From Platycnemis pennipes (Eukaryota > Arthropoda > Insecta > Odonata > Platycnemididae), in NCBI GenBank assembly GCA_933228895.1, contig OW121847.1:940001-1004000 (forward strand): a stretch of 64,000 nt of DNA. Direction: 5' to 3'. Of this stretch, positions 11,301 to 19,722 are shown one piece after another. The position numbers were made by a program, and so were the translations under genes. The first letter of the stretch is position 1; every line of letters starts with the position of its first letter. The notes below the pieces were generated by a model. The model did not search any database. It had not been told where the DNA came from and saw only the letters and a list, made by a program, of their open reading frames with translations.

Positions 11301-12605
11301 TCCCCAGAACAGTCCGTTGTCGATATTGAATTTGAATCCTGATTTCTCAAGCTGACGCACAGACAAAAGATTGTCACTCATTTCTGGTACCCATAAAACA
11401 CGCTGCAGCTCAAGAGTCCATCCACCACAGCTGTCGCTAATTTTCATCGTAACAGTTCCATGACCCTTTACTGCACATGGCTCCTCCTTCTTAGCCACCT
11501 TCACACTCCCGCCTGCATCATCACAGAAGTTATCTAACAAATCGCGATGGGGAGTCATGTGAGCATTGCATCCACTATCTAGAAACCAACGGTTAGGGTC
11601 GCTTCGCTCATGTTTCTCATCACTGTTCGAAACCATCTTCTTAGATTTTCCTACACAGGCTCTATATTTAACCCTCACCATTCCGCAACCAAGATCTTTC
11701 ACAGCTTCAACTGTTTCCTCATCTCGCTCAACTCTGTCTTCTCTCTGTATAATTGCCTCATTGCTCTTGAAGTTTCTCTGCACCTGCCCTCCAGTTCGGC
11801 CCTTCTGGAAGCTGGCCCTTTTCCCTTTTGGACATAAGACACTGGTATGGCCTTCCCCTCCACAAGAATAGCAAATAACTGTTCCCTTTGCTTTTGCTTC
11901 CACATTCTTAGGACAGTCCCGTACTTTGTGCCCAAGTTGATTACACAGAAAGCAAGAAACATTTGTTTGCTCTCCGACCCTTCTCATCGTAGTCCTTGAC
12001 AGCAAGCCCCTCAGCTCTTCTTCTCGCCTCGTTCTCTCAACAGTGTCTCTCTGCTGTCTCTGCTCCTCAATCAACAATTTATTCTTGACATTCTCAGTTG
12101 TCATGGTTTCTTGATTCAACTCCATTACATGAATGATGGACTTGTACCGCTCCTCTTTTAATCCCCTCAGTAAGAAACCTGCTACAAAACTATCATCCAA
12201 CCGAGTCCCTTGTTGACTAATCAAGTCACACAAGTTTTCCACCTTGGAGATGTAGTTCATCATTGACTCACTCGACGGTTTGGACAGAGTGCACAGTTGT
12301 TCTAAAGAATTAATGAATTGCACTGGACTCCTCTTACAGTGAATATTCCGCAGTCTCTCCCAAGCAGCCTTCGCACTCGTACATTTACTCACGTCGTTGA
12401 GGTAGCAGTCACTCACATACTGGGTCAAATACGCTAGAGCATCGTTGTTTCTGTTCTTCTGTTTCACGGAAAGTTTGTCCAAATCGAAATCTTCGAAACC
12501 GGGATGAATGCATTCCCATAATCTCCTCTTTGTCAAGAAAGCCTTCATTCTTGTACTCCATTGCACCCAATTTTTGACGCTTAGTCTCTCCATTCCATCC
12601 GACAT
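8367..12605 (-). CDS. Copia Gag-Pol polyprotein (protease, integrase, RT, RNase H)
   Basis: Uninterrupted 1412-residue ORF starting MSDGMERLSVKNW. Gag occupies about 1-300 with two CCHC zinc knuckles, CFLCNQLGHKVRDC from C218 and CYSCGGEGHTSVLC from C245. The aspartic protease active site is DSG at D343. Integrase has the HHCC finger starting H502 and the catalytic triad D555, D617, E653 (D-x35-E spacing intact, although the usual NG before AER reads GL). The Copia RT runs about 920-1170 with YVDDL at 1096-1100, followed by RNase H with its aspartate at 1263 (VYVDASWAKD) and the family's usual end KDNVADLFTKAL. The order protease-integrase-RT is diagnostic of Ty1/copia. All key residues are present, so the product may be active. 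It acts in cytoplasmic particles and then in the nucleus. Confidence 0.97.
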   Translation of the reverse strand: MSDGMERLSVKNWVQWSTRMKAFLTKRRLWECIHPGFEDFDLDKLSVKQKNRNNDALAYLTQYVSDCYLNDVSKCTSAKAAWERLRNIHCKRSPVQFINSLEQLCTLSKPSSESMMNYISKVENLCDLISQQGTRLDDSFVAGFLLRGLKEERYKSIIHVMELNQETMTTENVKNKLLIEEQRQQRDTVERTRREEELRGLLSRTTMRRVGEQTNVSCFLCNQLGHKVRDCPKNVEAKAKGTVICYSCGGEGHTSVLCPKGKRASFQKGRTGGQVQRNFKSNEAIIQREDRVERDEETVEAVKDLGCGMVRVKYRACVGKSKKMVSNSDEKHERSDPNRWFLDSGCNAHMTPHRDLLDNFCDDAGGSVKVAKKEEPCAVKGHGTVTMKISDSCGGWTLELQRVLWVPEMSDNLLSVRQLEKSGFKFNIDNGLFWGYDKLNDDEEMLCARIVEDEMYAVDCDWYEMHNVESNEQSSSSNPLLTNQPWMEEATAFKAVTRDIWHQRFGHANNIPECEFIPKGVVVNCEVCHQGKVRRLPYPNRENKSSELLELVHSDVCYVKPESKGGANYFCTFTDDYPRYSEVYVLKRKSDVFDSFLEYKNRVENMQGKRIKFFQSDNGKEYKNEKFQSVFRKNGVLHRFSMVGAHQQMGLAERLKQQLLTLARCMLLQAHMPAFFWGEAIDTACFIKNRCISTALNGKTPCELWFKKVLSEKEIQRLKVFGCEAWAFKETEKGRKMEPRADRCIMLGYPKDKRGYRLWNMIDNCVVHSRDVKFEEKIFPMKERARDKSDVNIMETPVTIKVSDDESMVNHGSETTSESGNDDSDIDGDNIFHASSIDVVHLEENLSDVQSQGGAGETSDAPDDEVIEPPMLRRSRRIRKLKEVCHSCHSAVFNSSCELCEPKTVEEALKSSHKNEWVKAMEEEMSTLRGNKTWDLVKKPENCKLIGTKWVFKVKRDQDGNIVKLKARLVAQGYNQVQGLDYGESFSPVVKRKVIRLMIAQAIINNWGCHHVDVKSAYLNSEIKEDVYVKQPEGFVSDEYPMYVCKLNKSMYGLKQAGRDLNNHLHKILTDLSLHRSISDQCLYVYRNKKLFVTVYVDDLGIWGQSDLVESLIKRLSMKLEVRDLGFPSNFLSIKFFKDCHGNVKINQSSYIEFVLSEYGMTDCKGLRTPLPVPTNVPSEPKICKTEPCDVACYRSAVGSLRYIANSTRPDIIFSVCKLSQKNESPTLCDWKGVKHLLRYLKQTKDLSLCYLNDDQSIKVYVDASWAKDKCDGKSITGYVIVMARAAVIWKSVAQRRLSLHNNESEVLSMVDVLSEIRWLDVFLSDIGQSHYFPKPYVICADNQGAIEIPKGERMSDRTRHCAVESYILQESVRDNFAQFRYVSTKDNVADLFTKALPADSTQRFCDMLGLS

Positions 12606-12701
12606 TTTGACGTTCAGGATATACTCTCAGCAAAAAAAATAACTCCAAAACGATAACCTCTCAATATTATCACTCAAATCTCAAGTTTTAGCACACGTAT
12701 C

Positions 12702-12715
12702 CTGGGCCCATAACC
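12702..12715 (-). promoter_or_regulatory. Copia primer-binding site for an internal piece of initiator tRNA-Met
   Basis: Directly next to the 5' LTR the reverse strand reads GGTTATGGGCCCAG. The forward strand here, CTGGGCCCATAACC, is the anticodon-arm sequence of eukaryotic initiator tRNA-Met, not the 3' acceptor end used by most LTR elements. Drosophila copia is known to use this half-tRNA primer, so the mechanism is conserved here. Confidence 0.9.
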
Positions 12716-12901
12716 TGTTAAAGGTTTCCCTTTTAATAACTCCTCATTCTCTGAGTTAAAATCTCCATTTATTTTCTCAAGAGTCAATAACTACTCATTG
12801 TCGTAATATTCAAATCTCCCTCCCTTAGTAACATCGACTCAGAAGACAAATGAATATCGAATAGCACAAGAACTCTTGAAATGCTATGACGTATACCAAC
12901 A
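12716..12901 (-). repeat. Copia 5' LTR
   Basis: 186 bp, TG...CA, nearly identical to 7969-8153. In the element's orientation it should hold the promoter. It is followed on the right by the target duplication GATTT. Confidence 0.95.
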
Positions 12902-13360
12902 GATTTCAATAAGATCGAAGACATGAAACAAAAAGAAGCAGATTTGTCTACCTTTAGATTCGGGCTGTCTACCCTTCATGCAGGGATTCGCTTCTTCGAA
13001 TGCCTCCTGCATATCTCCAATAAGTTACAAATTAAAAAATGGCAAGCACGAAGTATCTCTGAAAAGGAAATGGTGAAAGAAAGTAAATTACGAATACAAG
13101 AGCGTTTTAGAGTTGAAATGGGCTTATTAATCGACCGTCCAAAACCCGGCTATGGCAGTACGAACGATGGGAATACCGCCCGCAGTTTTTTTGAAAATGC
13201 AGAACATTCATCTAACATAACGGGCATAGATGAAGACCTTATCACCCGGTTTAGGATGGTTCTCTTGACACTTTCATGTGAATTTGAAGTGGATACTGAA
13301 AAATTTGAAGCATATGCATTGAACACTGCCAAATTATTTGTAGAGAAGTACCCTTGGTAC
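12902..13360 (+). pseudogene. Transib transposase, degenerate copy 1, downstream part
   Basis: Continues the frame broken at 7968: NKIEDMKQKEADLSTF, then FGLSTLHAGIRFFECLLHIS, KKWQ, the block GLLIDRPKPGYGSTNDGNTA and ITGIDEDLITRF. Each has a partner in the copy at 42.9-44.7 kb (SSLHAWIRCYEYLLHLS, GLIVDMPKQGSGNTNDGNTA, ITGISKELVHRF). It ends at YPWY, where a second insertion with flanking GTAC begins. If that insertion is removed, the next codons at 17971 read FLRGCLH, which lines up with the expected family pattern YMPxSVH only loosely. The part holding the final catalytic glutamate is therefore lost or unrecognisable. Confidence 0.85.
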
Positions 13361-13639
13361 AGGCACTTCCAAAAAAAATTAACACTTCAGAGCCGAAAAT
13401 TTTCCAAGTCCCGAGTTGACGGTGATTTGACAACGCTGCGTCACGGCTTCCCTCTGGCGGAGCCTCGAGAAGCTCTGACCGAAAACAAACCCCCTTCCCT
13501 GTTTAGCAGAAGGGATTACTGCACGGTCGGTCATATTATGCCCTAAAGAAGGGGGCTATGGTGGGCACTCCATGGTCGTTTTTTCCGACTCTCGCTGAAC
13601 GACATTTGAAGTCCTGAACATATTTCTACCGTCGCATAG

Positions 13640-14440
13640 TGGTCGGAAATCGGAAAAAGCTGGACAAAATTCAAAAATAGCTTTCTTTGAAATATGACTT
13701 AATACTTCACACAAAAAAAGACTGCTAAATAAGGAATAATACATCATTTGACATGCTTTACATCTATTAGCCAGATACAGGAGCTCAAACATGACCAAAT
13801 TTCCAAATAAACACCTGAACTAATTTTTCTCCGAATGTCTTCCAAGTTAAGTTGATTGTGACGTTATGTGAGGAATTTGATTGAATAAATAATAGCATGA
13901 TCTATTAACACAAGTATTTGCCTTTAAATTACCAAAGCTTCAAATATTTTTGAAGCATTTTAGCGCAATTCCGTTAAAAAATGTCAGACGCTGTTCTCAG
14001 ATAAAATGTTTACATAATATAGAGAATATCTAGCGTTTTATGGAGAGACCTGTCAAGTGACTTATATCAGAGCACTCGTTGAAGACTCATAAACACGAAA
14101 TTGAAGAGAAAATAAAAATAAATCTATGACACCGAAAAATACATATGATTTTCCAATCGCGCGTCCGGGGCATGGCTCCGCGCGGCTTGGGCTGGAAGTG
14201 CCGTGACTCGCTTACTTTACTCAAGTGACATGGACCCAAGGCTTCCATTTCGTCGTTTTTCAGCTACACTCATTGTCACTAACCTTCACTGATCTATGCT
14301 GATGAAATCGTGAGAATATTGAATCATGCGACGGGATAAGATTACGCGGAATCACTTTATTTTTCTTCGCGTGCGCTTCGGGAACATACTTCTTATTCAC
14401 GCCCTTGAAAAGAGTGTAGTCTTTCTAGGGCCCATGTAAC
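13640..14440 (+). repeat. Repeat arm A of the GTAC-flanked element
   Basis: From GTCGGAAATCGGAAAAAGCTGGACAA-type sequence to CTTTCTAGGGCCCATGT this matches 16560-17371 in the same orientation with many substitutions, and its first ~300 bp match 17372-17660 in reverse. Shared landmarks are TAGCATGATCTATTA, GCGACGGGATA and GGGAACATACTTCTTATTCA. No coding potential is seen. Confidence 0.75.
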
Positions 14441-15671
14441 ATTCTAGAAATACACTGGTTTCTCTTTTGAATTCCTTTTGCCCCCTTCTTTTTATTCACG
14501 CGGTAAGAGATGCACCGACGATTTCAGAGCCTTGGTCTTCGTTTTCCCAGCCACTTTTTCCCCTTTCCTCAGAGGAGATCTGAATGCCAAATGGGGGGAG
14601 CGGCATGTTCCCTCTGACCACTCTGTTCAGTCCCTGTACTGAGACAATGGGGATGGGGAGGACCGGTCTCCGTGAGGAATAATTTTCCACTGCCCAAAAA
14701 CCTTACTCCATACGTTTTATTGCACCCACGACCCCTTCCATGCGGTATGCCTTGGGTCTACCTCCTCCGAGTTTATGCCCTTGCAGCCCAGTGCCTATTC
14801 ATAAGGGGTGATCCGGAAGCAGGTAAAACATCGCAGACGTCTGCCCATCCACTCCTCCACCTGAGCGCTTTTAGGTTTGATTCTACTCACATTACCGGGC
14901 GAATATTTCAAAAACATTTACATGCCCAAAAGTGAACACGTTTATCAACATGGTTTCATGATTTAGGTTTGATAGTCTCTTATTAATTTCATATGTGATG
15001 CCAAGGAAGTAACAATTCATTCACAAAAATGAATTAATTCCGTCCATTAAAGAAATATATCCAAAGCTTTTGGCGGTATTGTTTAGCATGTAATATGGTC
15101 GAATAATGGATCACCTTTCCATCAGAAGGAAATATAGGAACAGCTTATCAATATGCAATTACTATTCTCAGTTGCGATATAGGTCCTTAAGGAAATTTAC
15201 TAATTGCCGTCCACCCACTTCGCAATCCGAGAAATTGGCCCCTCGAGAGGAGATCACCGTATGGCGGCCGGGTGCCCGCGCGTAACGTGTGCAAACCCTT
15301 TCTGAGAGGGAATTCCCAGCTAGCCATGCTTCCTCGCCGCCCCATCCCTTTCGGTAGGAGGAGAATAGTGGGTGGCGATCCTTCAGCAGGGTTAGGAGGA
15401 CACGGAGCTCAACGCCGCGGTCGGGAATAAGGGTGAGGCGGGAGTCGGGGGTATTTTGCGACCACCTGCAGGTGTCCTATAAACAATGGGTATTCGGGAA
15501 TATTCGTATGTTGTCACAGTCCTCATCCTTTTGAAGAACGGAAAAAGGCATTGAATAACCAATTAGAGCGTAACATTAGTTACAGTTTGACCAACGGAAA
15601 TGTCTTCACATGCTTACGGAGCTCTTGCAATCAGTTAAATCTCATACGAATAATTATTTAGTTGTGGTCTC
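14441..15671. other. Unassigned interior of the GTAC-flanked element
   Basis: No gene recognised. The segment 15200-15470 is GC-rich compared with its surroundings. Short ORFs at 14496-14690 and 14672-14935 lack any motif I know. Confidence 0.4.
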
Positions 15672-16402
15672 ATGCGCGCGCAATTAGCTGTATTAGGACC
15701 TGAAACCTTTAGTGATCATAAAATAGTTAATGTGAAATTTATTGTAGGCGTTGAAAGACATTATCAACCAAGGAAGAGGATATACTTATTTGGCAAGGCT
15801 CATTACGACGGTATGAAAAAGGAATTAAGGGAATCGTTTAATATATTTAGCGAACAAAGCAAAGGATTCGATACAGAGGATTCGGGGAGAGAATTTCTTG
15901 AGGACACCCTTAAAGCAGTTAATGAATACATACCAAGGAAATTCATTAGTGATAATACAGAGCCAAGGTGGTATAATGCGGAGGTTAGGAAATCACTAAA
16001 GCGACAAAGGGTATGCCACGCTAGGATGAAAAATGCAGGACGGGGTCTATCGGTAGAGGAAACAAATGAGTTAGTTCAAAACTATAAAAAAAATCGAAAG
16101 CATTAGCAAGGAAATCATGTCGACAAGCGTTATAACATTTCAAGAGCAAGATGTTAGGAGAATATTTAGATAGCAATCCTAAAACGTTTTGGTCACATGT
16201 GAGAGAGATTCGGGCAAATAGGTCCACAGTGCACACACTTAAAAACCATAAAGGAATTAGAGTCACCAGCAGTGTAGAAAAAGCCAATTCTTTAAACACC
16301 TTCTTCCAAAGGGTTAGATTAGACATTAGACCAGATTTTAGGGAAACGGCTGCGTGGTCAGTAACAGATTTGTATTGGCATAATACAAATAATAATCTCA
16401 TG
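15672..16402 (+). pseudogene. CR1/Jockey-like LINE ORF2 fragment: endonuclease end and linker
   Basis: The first frame (15672-16106) contains ETFSDHKIVNVKF, the final SDH motif of the apurinic-like LINE endonuclease, then a basic linker with RWYNAEVRKSLKRQR. A frameshift near 16106-16150 moves to a second frame with NPKTFWSHVREIRANR and SVEKANSLNTFFQ, the typical segment just before the LINE reverse transcriptase. It stops before any RT motif and ends in a run of ATT repeats (16407-16423), so both ends are lost. Non-functional. Confidence 0.8.
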
Positions 16403-16559
16403 GGCATTATTATTATTATTCAAATTAGGACTCCTAAACTATAAATGCTAAATGGTTTTTTCTACGACGATGGTGGAGAGCATAGATATATGTTCGGGAC
16501 TTCAGACGTCGTGCAGCTCGCGTCGAAGAAAATGACAATCTCGGGACACAGGACCGACC

Positions 16560-17371
16560 CACATTAGTCGGAAATCGAAAAAAGCTGGACAAAAACCTAA
16601 AATAACTTTTTTTTAGATATACACTTGAAACTTCACACATATTCTTAGAAAAGTTTGCTACTTAAGGAATAATGCATCATTTGTCATGGTTCTCATCCGT
16701 TAGTGAGACACAATGGGGATCAAACATCACGAAGTTTAAAAAAATCCTGTAATAATATTTATCCTAATATCTTACAAGTTGATGATGACGTTGTGGGAGG
16801 AATTTGATCAAATAAAAATAGCATGATCTATTATTAGCACAATGCTTTGCTTTTAATTGCCTGAGCTACAAATATATTTGAATCGTTTATTTGCTATTCC
16901 ATTACTTAATGGCGGACACTGTTCTCAGACAAAACTTTTACATCAAGCAGAGTATATCTAACGTTTTAGGGAGACACTTGTCAAGTAACTTATATCTGAG
17001 CAGTCTTTGAAAACTCATTTTCACGAAAGTGAAGAGAAATTAAAAGTAAGTTTGCGACACCCTAAAATACATATGATTTTCCACCGCGCGTTTGGGGTTT
17101 GGCTCCACGCGTCGGGGGAATTGACGTGACTCGCTTACATTGCTGAAGTGACATGGTCCCTAAGGCTTTTAATTCGTTGTTTTTGAGCTGTAACCATTGT
17201 CAGTAACCTCCATCACTCTTATTTGATGAAATCGCGAGAATCTTGAGCCGTGCGACGGGATAGATTACGCGGAATAGAGTTATTTTTCTTTGCGTCCGCT
17301 CCGGGAACATACTTCTTATTCAAGCCCTTGAAAAGAGTGAAGTCTTTCTAGGGCCCATGTGAACTAGATAT
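16560..17371 (+). repeat. Repeat arm B of the GTAC-flanked element
   Basis: Direct, diverged copy of 13640-14440. It meets the reverse-oriented right arm (17372-17966) head to head near 17372, so the right side of the element is itself a foldback of roughly 600-bp arms. Confidence 0.75.
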
Positions 17372-17970
17372 ATTCTAGCTTTTATAAGTAATGGAATAGC
17401 AATGAAACGATTAAAAAGGTATTTGTAGCTCAGCAATTTAAAGGCAAAGCATTGTGTTAATAGGCAAATGATGCAGGTGTTTATTTGGAAATTTGGTTAT
17501 GTTTGAGCCCCTGTATCTGACTAACAGATACGAATCATGTCAAATGATGCATTACTGCTTAATTAGCAACCTTTCCTGAGTATTTATGCGACGTTTCAAG
17601 TCTATATCTCAAAGAAAGCCATTTTCAAAATTTGTCCAGTTTTTTTCGCGACGTAGCTTTTTTGGCGAGCGTAGAGATGTGTTCAGGACTTCGTCGGGAG
17701 TGAGTCGGAATGAATGGAATGAACGACCATGGAGTGCCCACAATAGCCCCCTGCTTTAGGGCATAATAAGACCGACCGTGCAGTAATCCCTTCTGCTAAA
17801 CAGGGAAAGGCGAGGACGGGGGAGGAGGGAAGGGGGTTTGTTTTCGGTTAGAACTTCGCGAGGCTCCGCCAGAGGGAAGCCGTGACGCAGCGTTGTCAAA
17901 TCACCGTCAACTCGGGACTTGGAAAATTTTCGGCTCTGAAGTGTTAACTTTTTTTTGGAAGTGCCTGTAC

Positions 17971-19177
17971 TTTCTGAGAGGTTGTCTTCATTCTGCAATC
18001 GCCACGTCTTATATTCCCAAATTATCTTTGATTTTTTATAATTACGCGCTAGTAAAACCGCCGTTAATCATTACGAAATGTAAATTGAATTTTAAATCTA
18101 AAAAACTGAATATAATACTTAATTCACCATACAAATTTGCATAAATGTCATTCGAGACAGATTTTAAACCTGGAAATTAAAGGAGCCAATGCCTTTTCTT
18201 TCTTTTTCTTCTTCTTTTCAAAACTCTTTTGCCAAAATGTATAGAATGTTATCTAATTGATAGATTTTACCAGCTGGGGTAGGTTTTGATGGAGTTTCCC
18301 TCATCTACTTGGTATTTCATTAAGACGTTGCGTATCAGGGCAGTTCGATAAATTCCTTTTAACCCTCTGTTACCGTATTTTATAATGCACAATCTTTAAA
18401 CATGGATATCCTAAGCAGCATCTAATGGATCATAAGTAAAAAGCCCATAACTTTAACATAAGATGTAGTACATGATATTCACAGAACATCGTATTTCTTC
18501 GACGTGTGAAACATAGGCATTCCTTTTCCAAGGAGAGCACCACATGTTGTTGCATACTGAGCTCTCAGACTAGGCTATAAGGGTGATCCCCCTAAGGGAC
18601 TGCTATCGGTTTTAATGCAGACGTTGTCAGACTACGAATCATCTGGCTACTCTTGATTCCATGCCCTCTTTCGCTGTTCAGACCTGAAAGTCTTTGAAAT
18701 GAATGCTATTCGATCCATTTAGCGTTTTTTCAACTCCCTAAAATCATAAATCATCCAATAAAACAGGATATTCTCACGGTGAGAATTGCCAAATAATCTT
18801 CATTCAAGGAAATGGCTATCACGATCACGGCGGAGTGCGATGATTGGATAAGATCGGTAGGAAATTCTATAGGTTTCCACAGTAATTTTTCCTCATTAAT
18901 TCCTCCCTTATGCTTGAATCTCGATACTGAATAAATACACGTAATTTTCATAAGGAGGTTCAACACATACCCTCTACTTTTATGATAATCGGCAAGTAAA
19001 ATTTGCGGAATAAAAATATTACCATTTGCCATTGTATAGTTTTACAGTTCTCTACCGGTTAAGGTATGTTTTTGTGGTGAGTCCCGATTCAACTTCGTAT
19101 TTCATAATAGCTAAGATTCCATTGCAATAATCGTAATTTATTATGCTAACATCAGGTTATCAATAATTTTGTTGCAG
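17971..19177. other. Unassigned AT-rich spacer
   Basis: No gene recognised. The first codons after the GTAC flank may be the eroded continuation of Transib copy 1. A reverse-strand ORF at 18751-19032 has no recognisable motif. An upstream exon of the gene at 19178 is expected here but not identified. Confidence 0.4.
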
Positions 19178-19632
19178 CGATATTCCGGACATGATAATGG
19201 AATCCGTTGGCATTCCCGGAAATGAACCTGCCATGGAAAGCATAAATGGTCGCTTCATAGTAGACGGGAAACATTTCTTGAAAGAAATAAGGTCCCTGGA
19301 GCACCATCACCAAACATGCTTAAAAAGTGGCCATGGGTCATTTCAACTGATTTCCAGCGCAACTAAAGCTCTAGTCTGGCGGTTAGTATTCCAATGTCCT
19401 CAGTGTAAAATGACAAAAGAAGTTACCAGTGAGCCGGAAATAGAGAAAACTCCGGCAGCCCAAAAAGGAGAAATAACTGGTGATCAACGTGCTCTGAATA
19501 TTGTCGACAGTGTCGTTTGGGGCTTCATGTCAATTGGAGGAGGACATTCCAATTTCGAAGAAATCTTCTCGACTATTGGAATACATGGGATGGACAAACA
19601 CCTTTCAAAATCATGAAAATCGACTTGGGAAG
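19178..19632 (+). CDS. Mutator-like/YqaJ fusion protein, N-terminal exon (one frameshift)
   Basis: The exon follows the acceptor ATAATTTTGTTGCAG (to 19177) and ends at the donor GGGAAG/GTAAGC. It encodes the N-terminal part of the arthropod Mutator-like transposase domain: GRFIVDGKHFLKEIRSLEHH, LVWRLVFQCPQC (a CxxC pair, potential zinc ligand) and VVWGFMSIGGGHSNFEEIF. The main frame hits TGA at 19614, but the next frame gives FQNHENRLGK, which is what the family shows after GMDK. One extra base near 19596-19602 would explain this, either a real frameshift or a sequencing error. The first codons of the protein must lie in an unidentified upstream exon; ATG at 19191 is the first in this exon. 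Confidence 0.7.
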
Positions 19633-19722
19633 GTAAGCTCTGCAATAAATCTCAATTTATGCAGGCATATTTTGCAACCGAATTTTAATATTTCATTTCT
19701 TATATTTTGATATTGTTCCTAG
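19633..19722 (+). other. GT-AG intron of the Mutator-like/YqaJ gene
   Basis: A 90-base intron, GTAAGC at the start and TTGTTCCTAG at the end. Splicing is in phase 0 and joins NRLGK to AWKKVLLELM, giving a continuous family-like protein. This shows a eukaryotic gene and not a bacterial contaminant despite the YqaJ domain. Confidence 0.75.

Larger units (their letters stand above)
7969..12901 (-). mobile_element. Full-length Copia (Ty1/copia) LTR retrotransposon
   Basis: Two near-identical LTRs bound one long polyprotein ORF. Each LTR is TG...CA and the insertion is flanked by the 5-bp duplication GATTT (7964-7968 and 12902-12906). Joining the two flanks restores the host Transib reading frame (KDF-NKIEDM), which proves the exact insertion point. 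In the element's own orientation (reverse strand) the order is LTR, primer-binding site, gag-protease-integrase-RT-RNase H, polypurine tract, LTR. The LTRs differ at only about two positions and the ORF is intact, so the insertion is young and may be mobile. Confidence 0.97.
13361..17966. mobile_element. 4.6-kb element with ~600-bp terminal inverted repeats, flanked by GTAC
   Basis: The left end AGGCACTTCCAAAAAAAATT is matched in reverse at the right end (AATTTTCGGCTC through TTTTTTTTGGAAGTGCCT). The imperfect match extends about 600 bp inward on each side (13361-13960 against 17372-17966). GTAC lies immediately outside both ends (13357-13360 and 17967-17970), consistent with a 4-bp target duplication. 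A third, direct copy of the arm and its continuation occurs at about 16560-17371. No transposase is seen; the coding fragments inside belong to a LINE. The superfamily is unknown. Confidence 0.7.
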
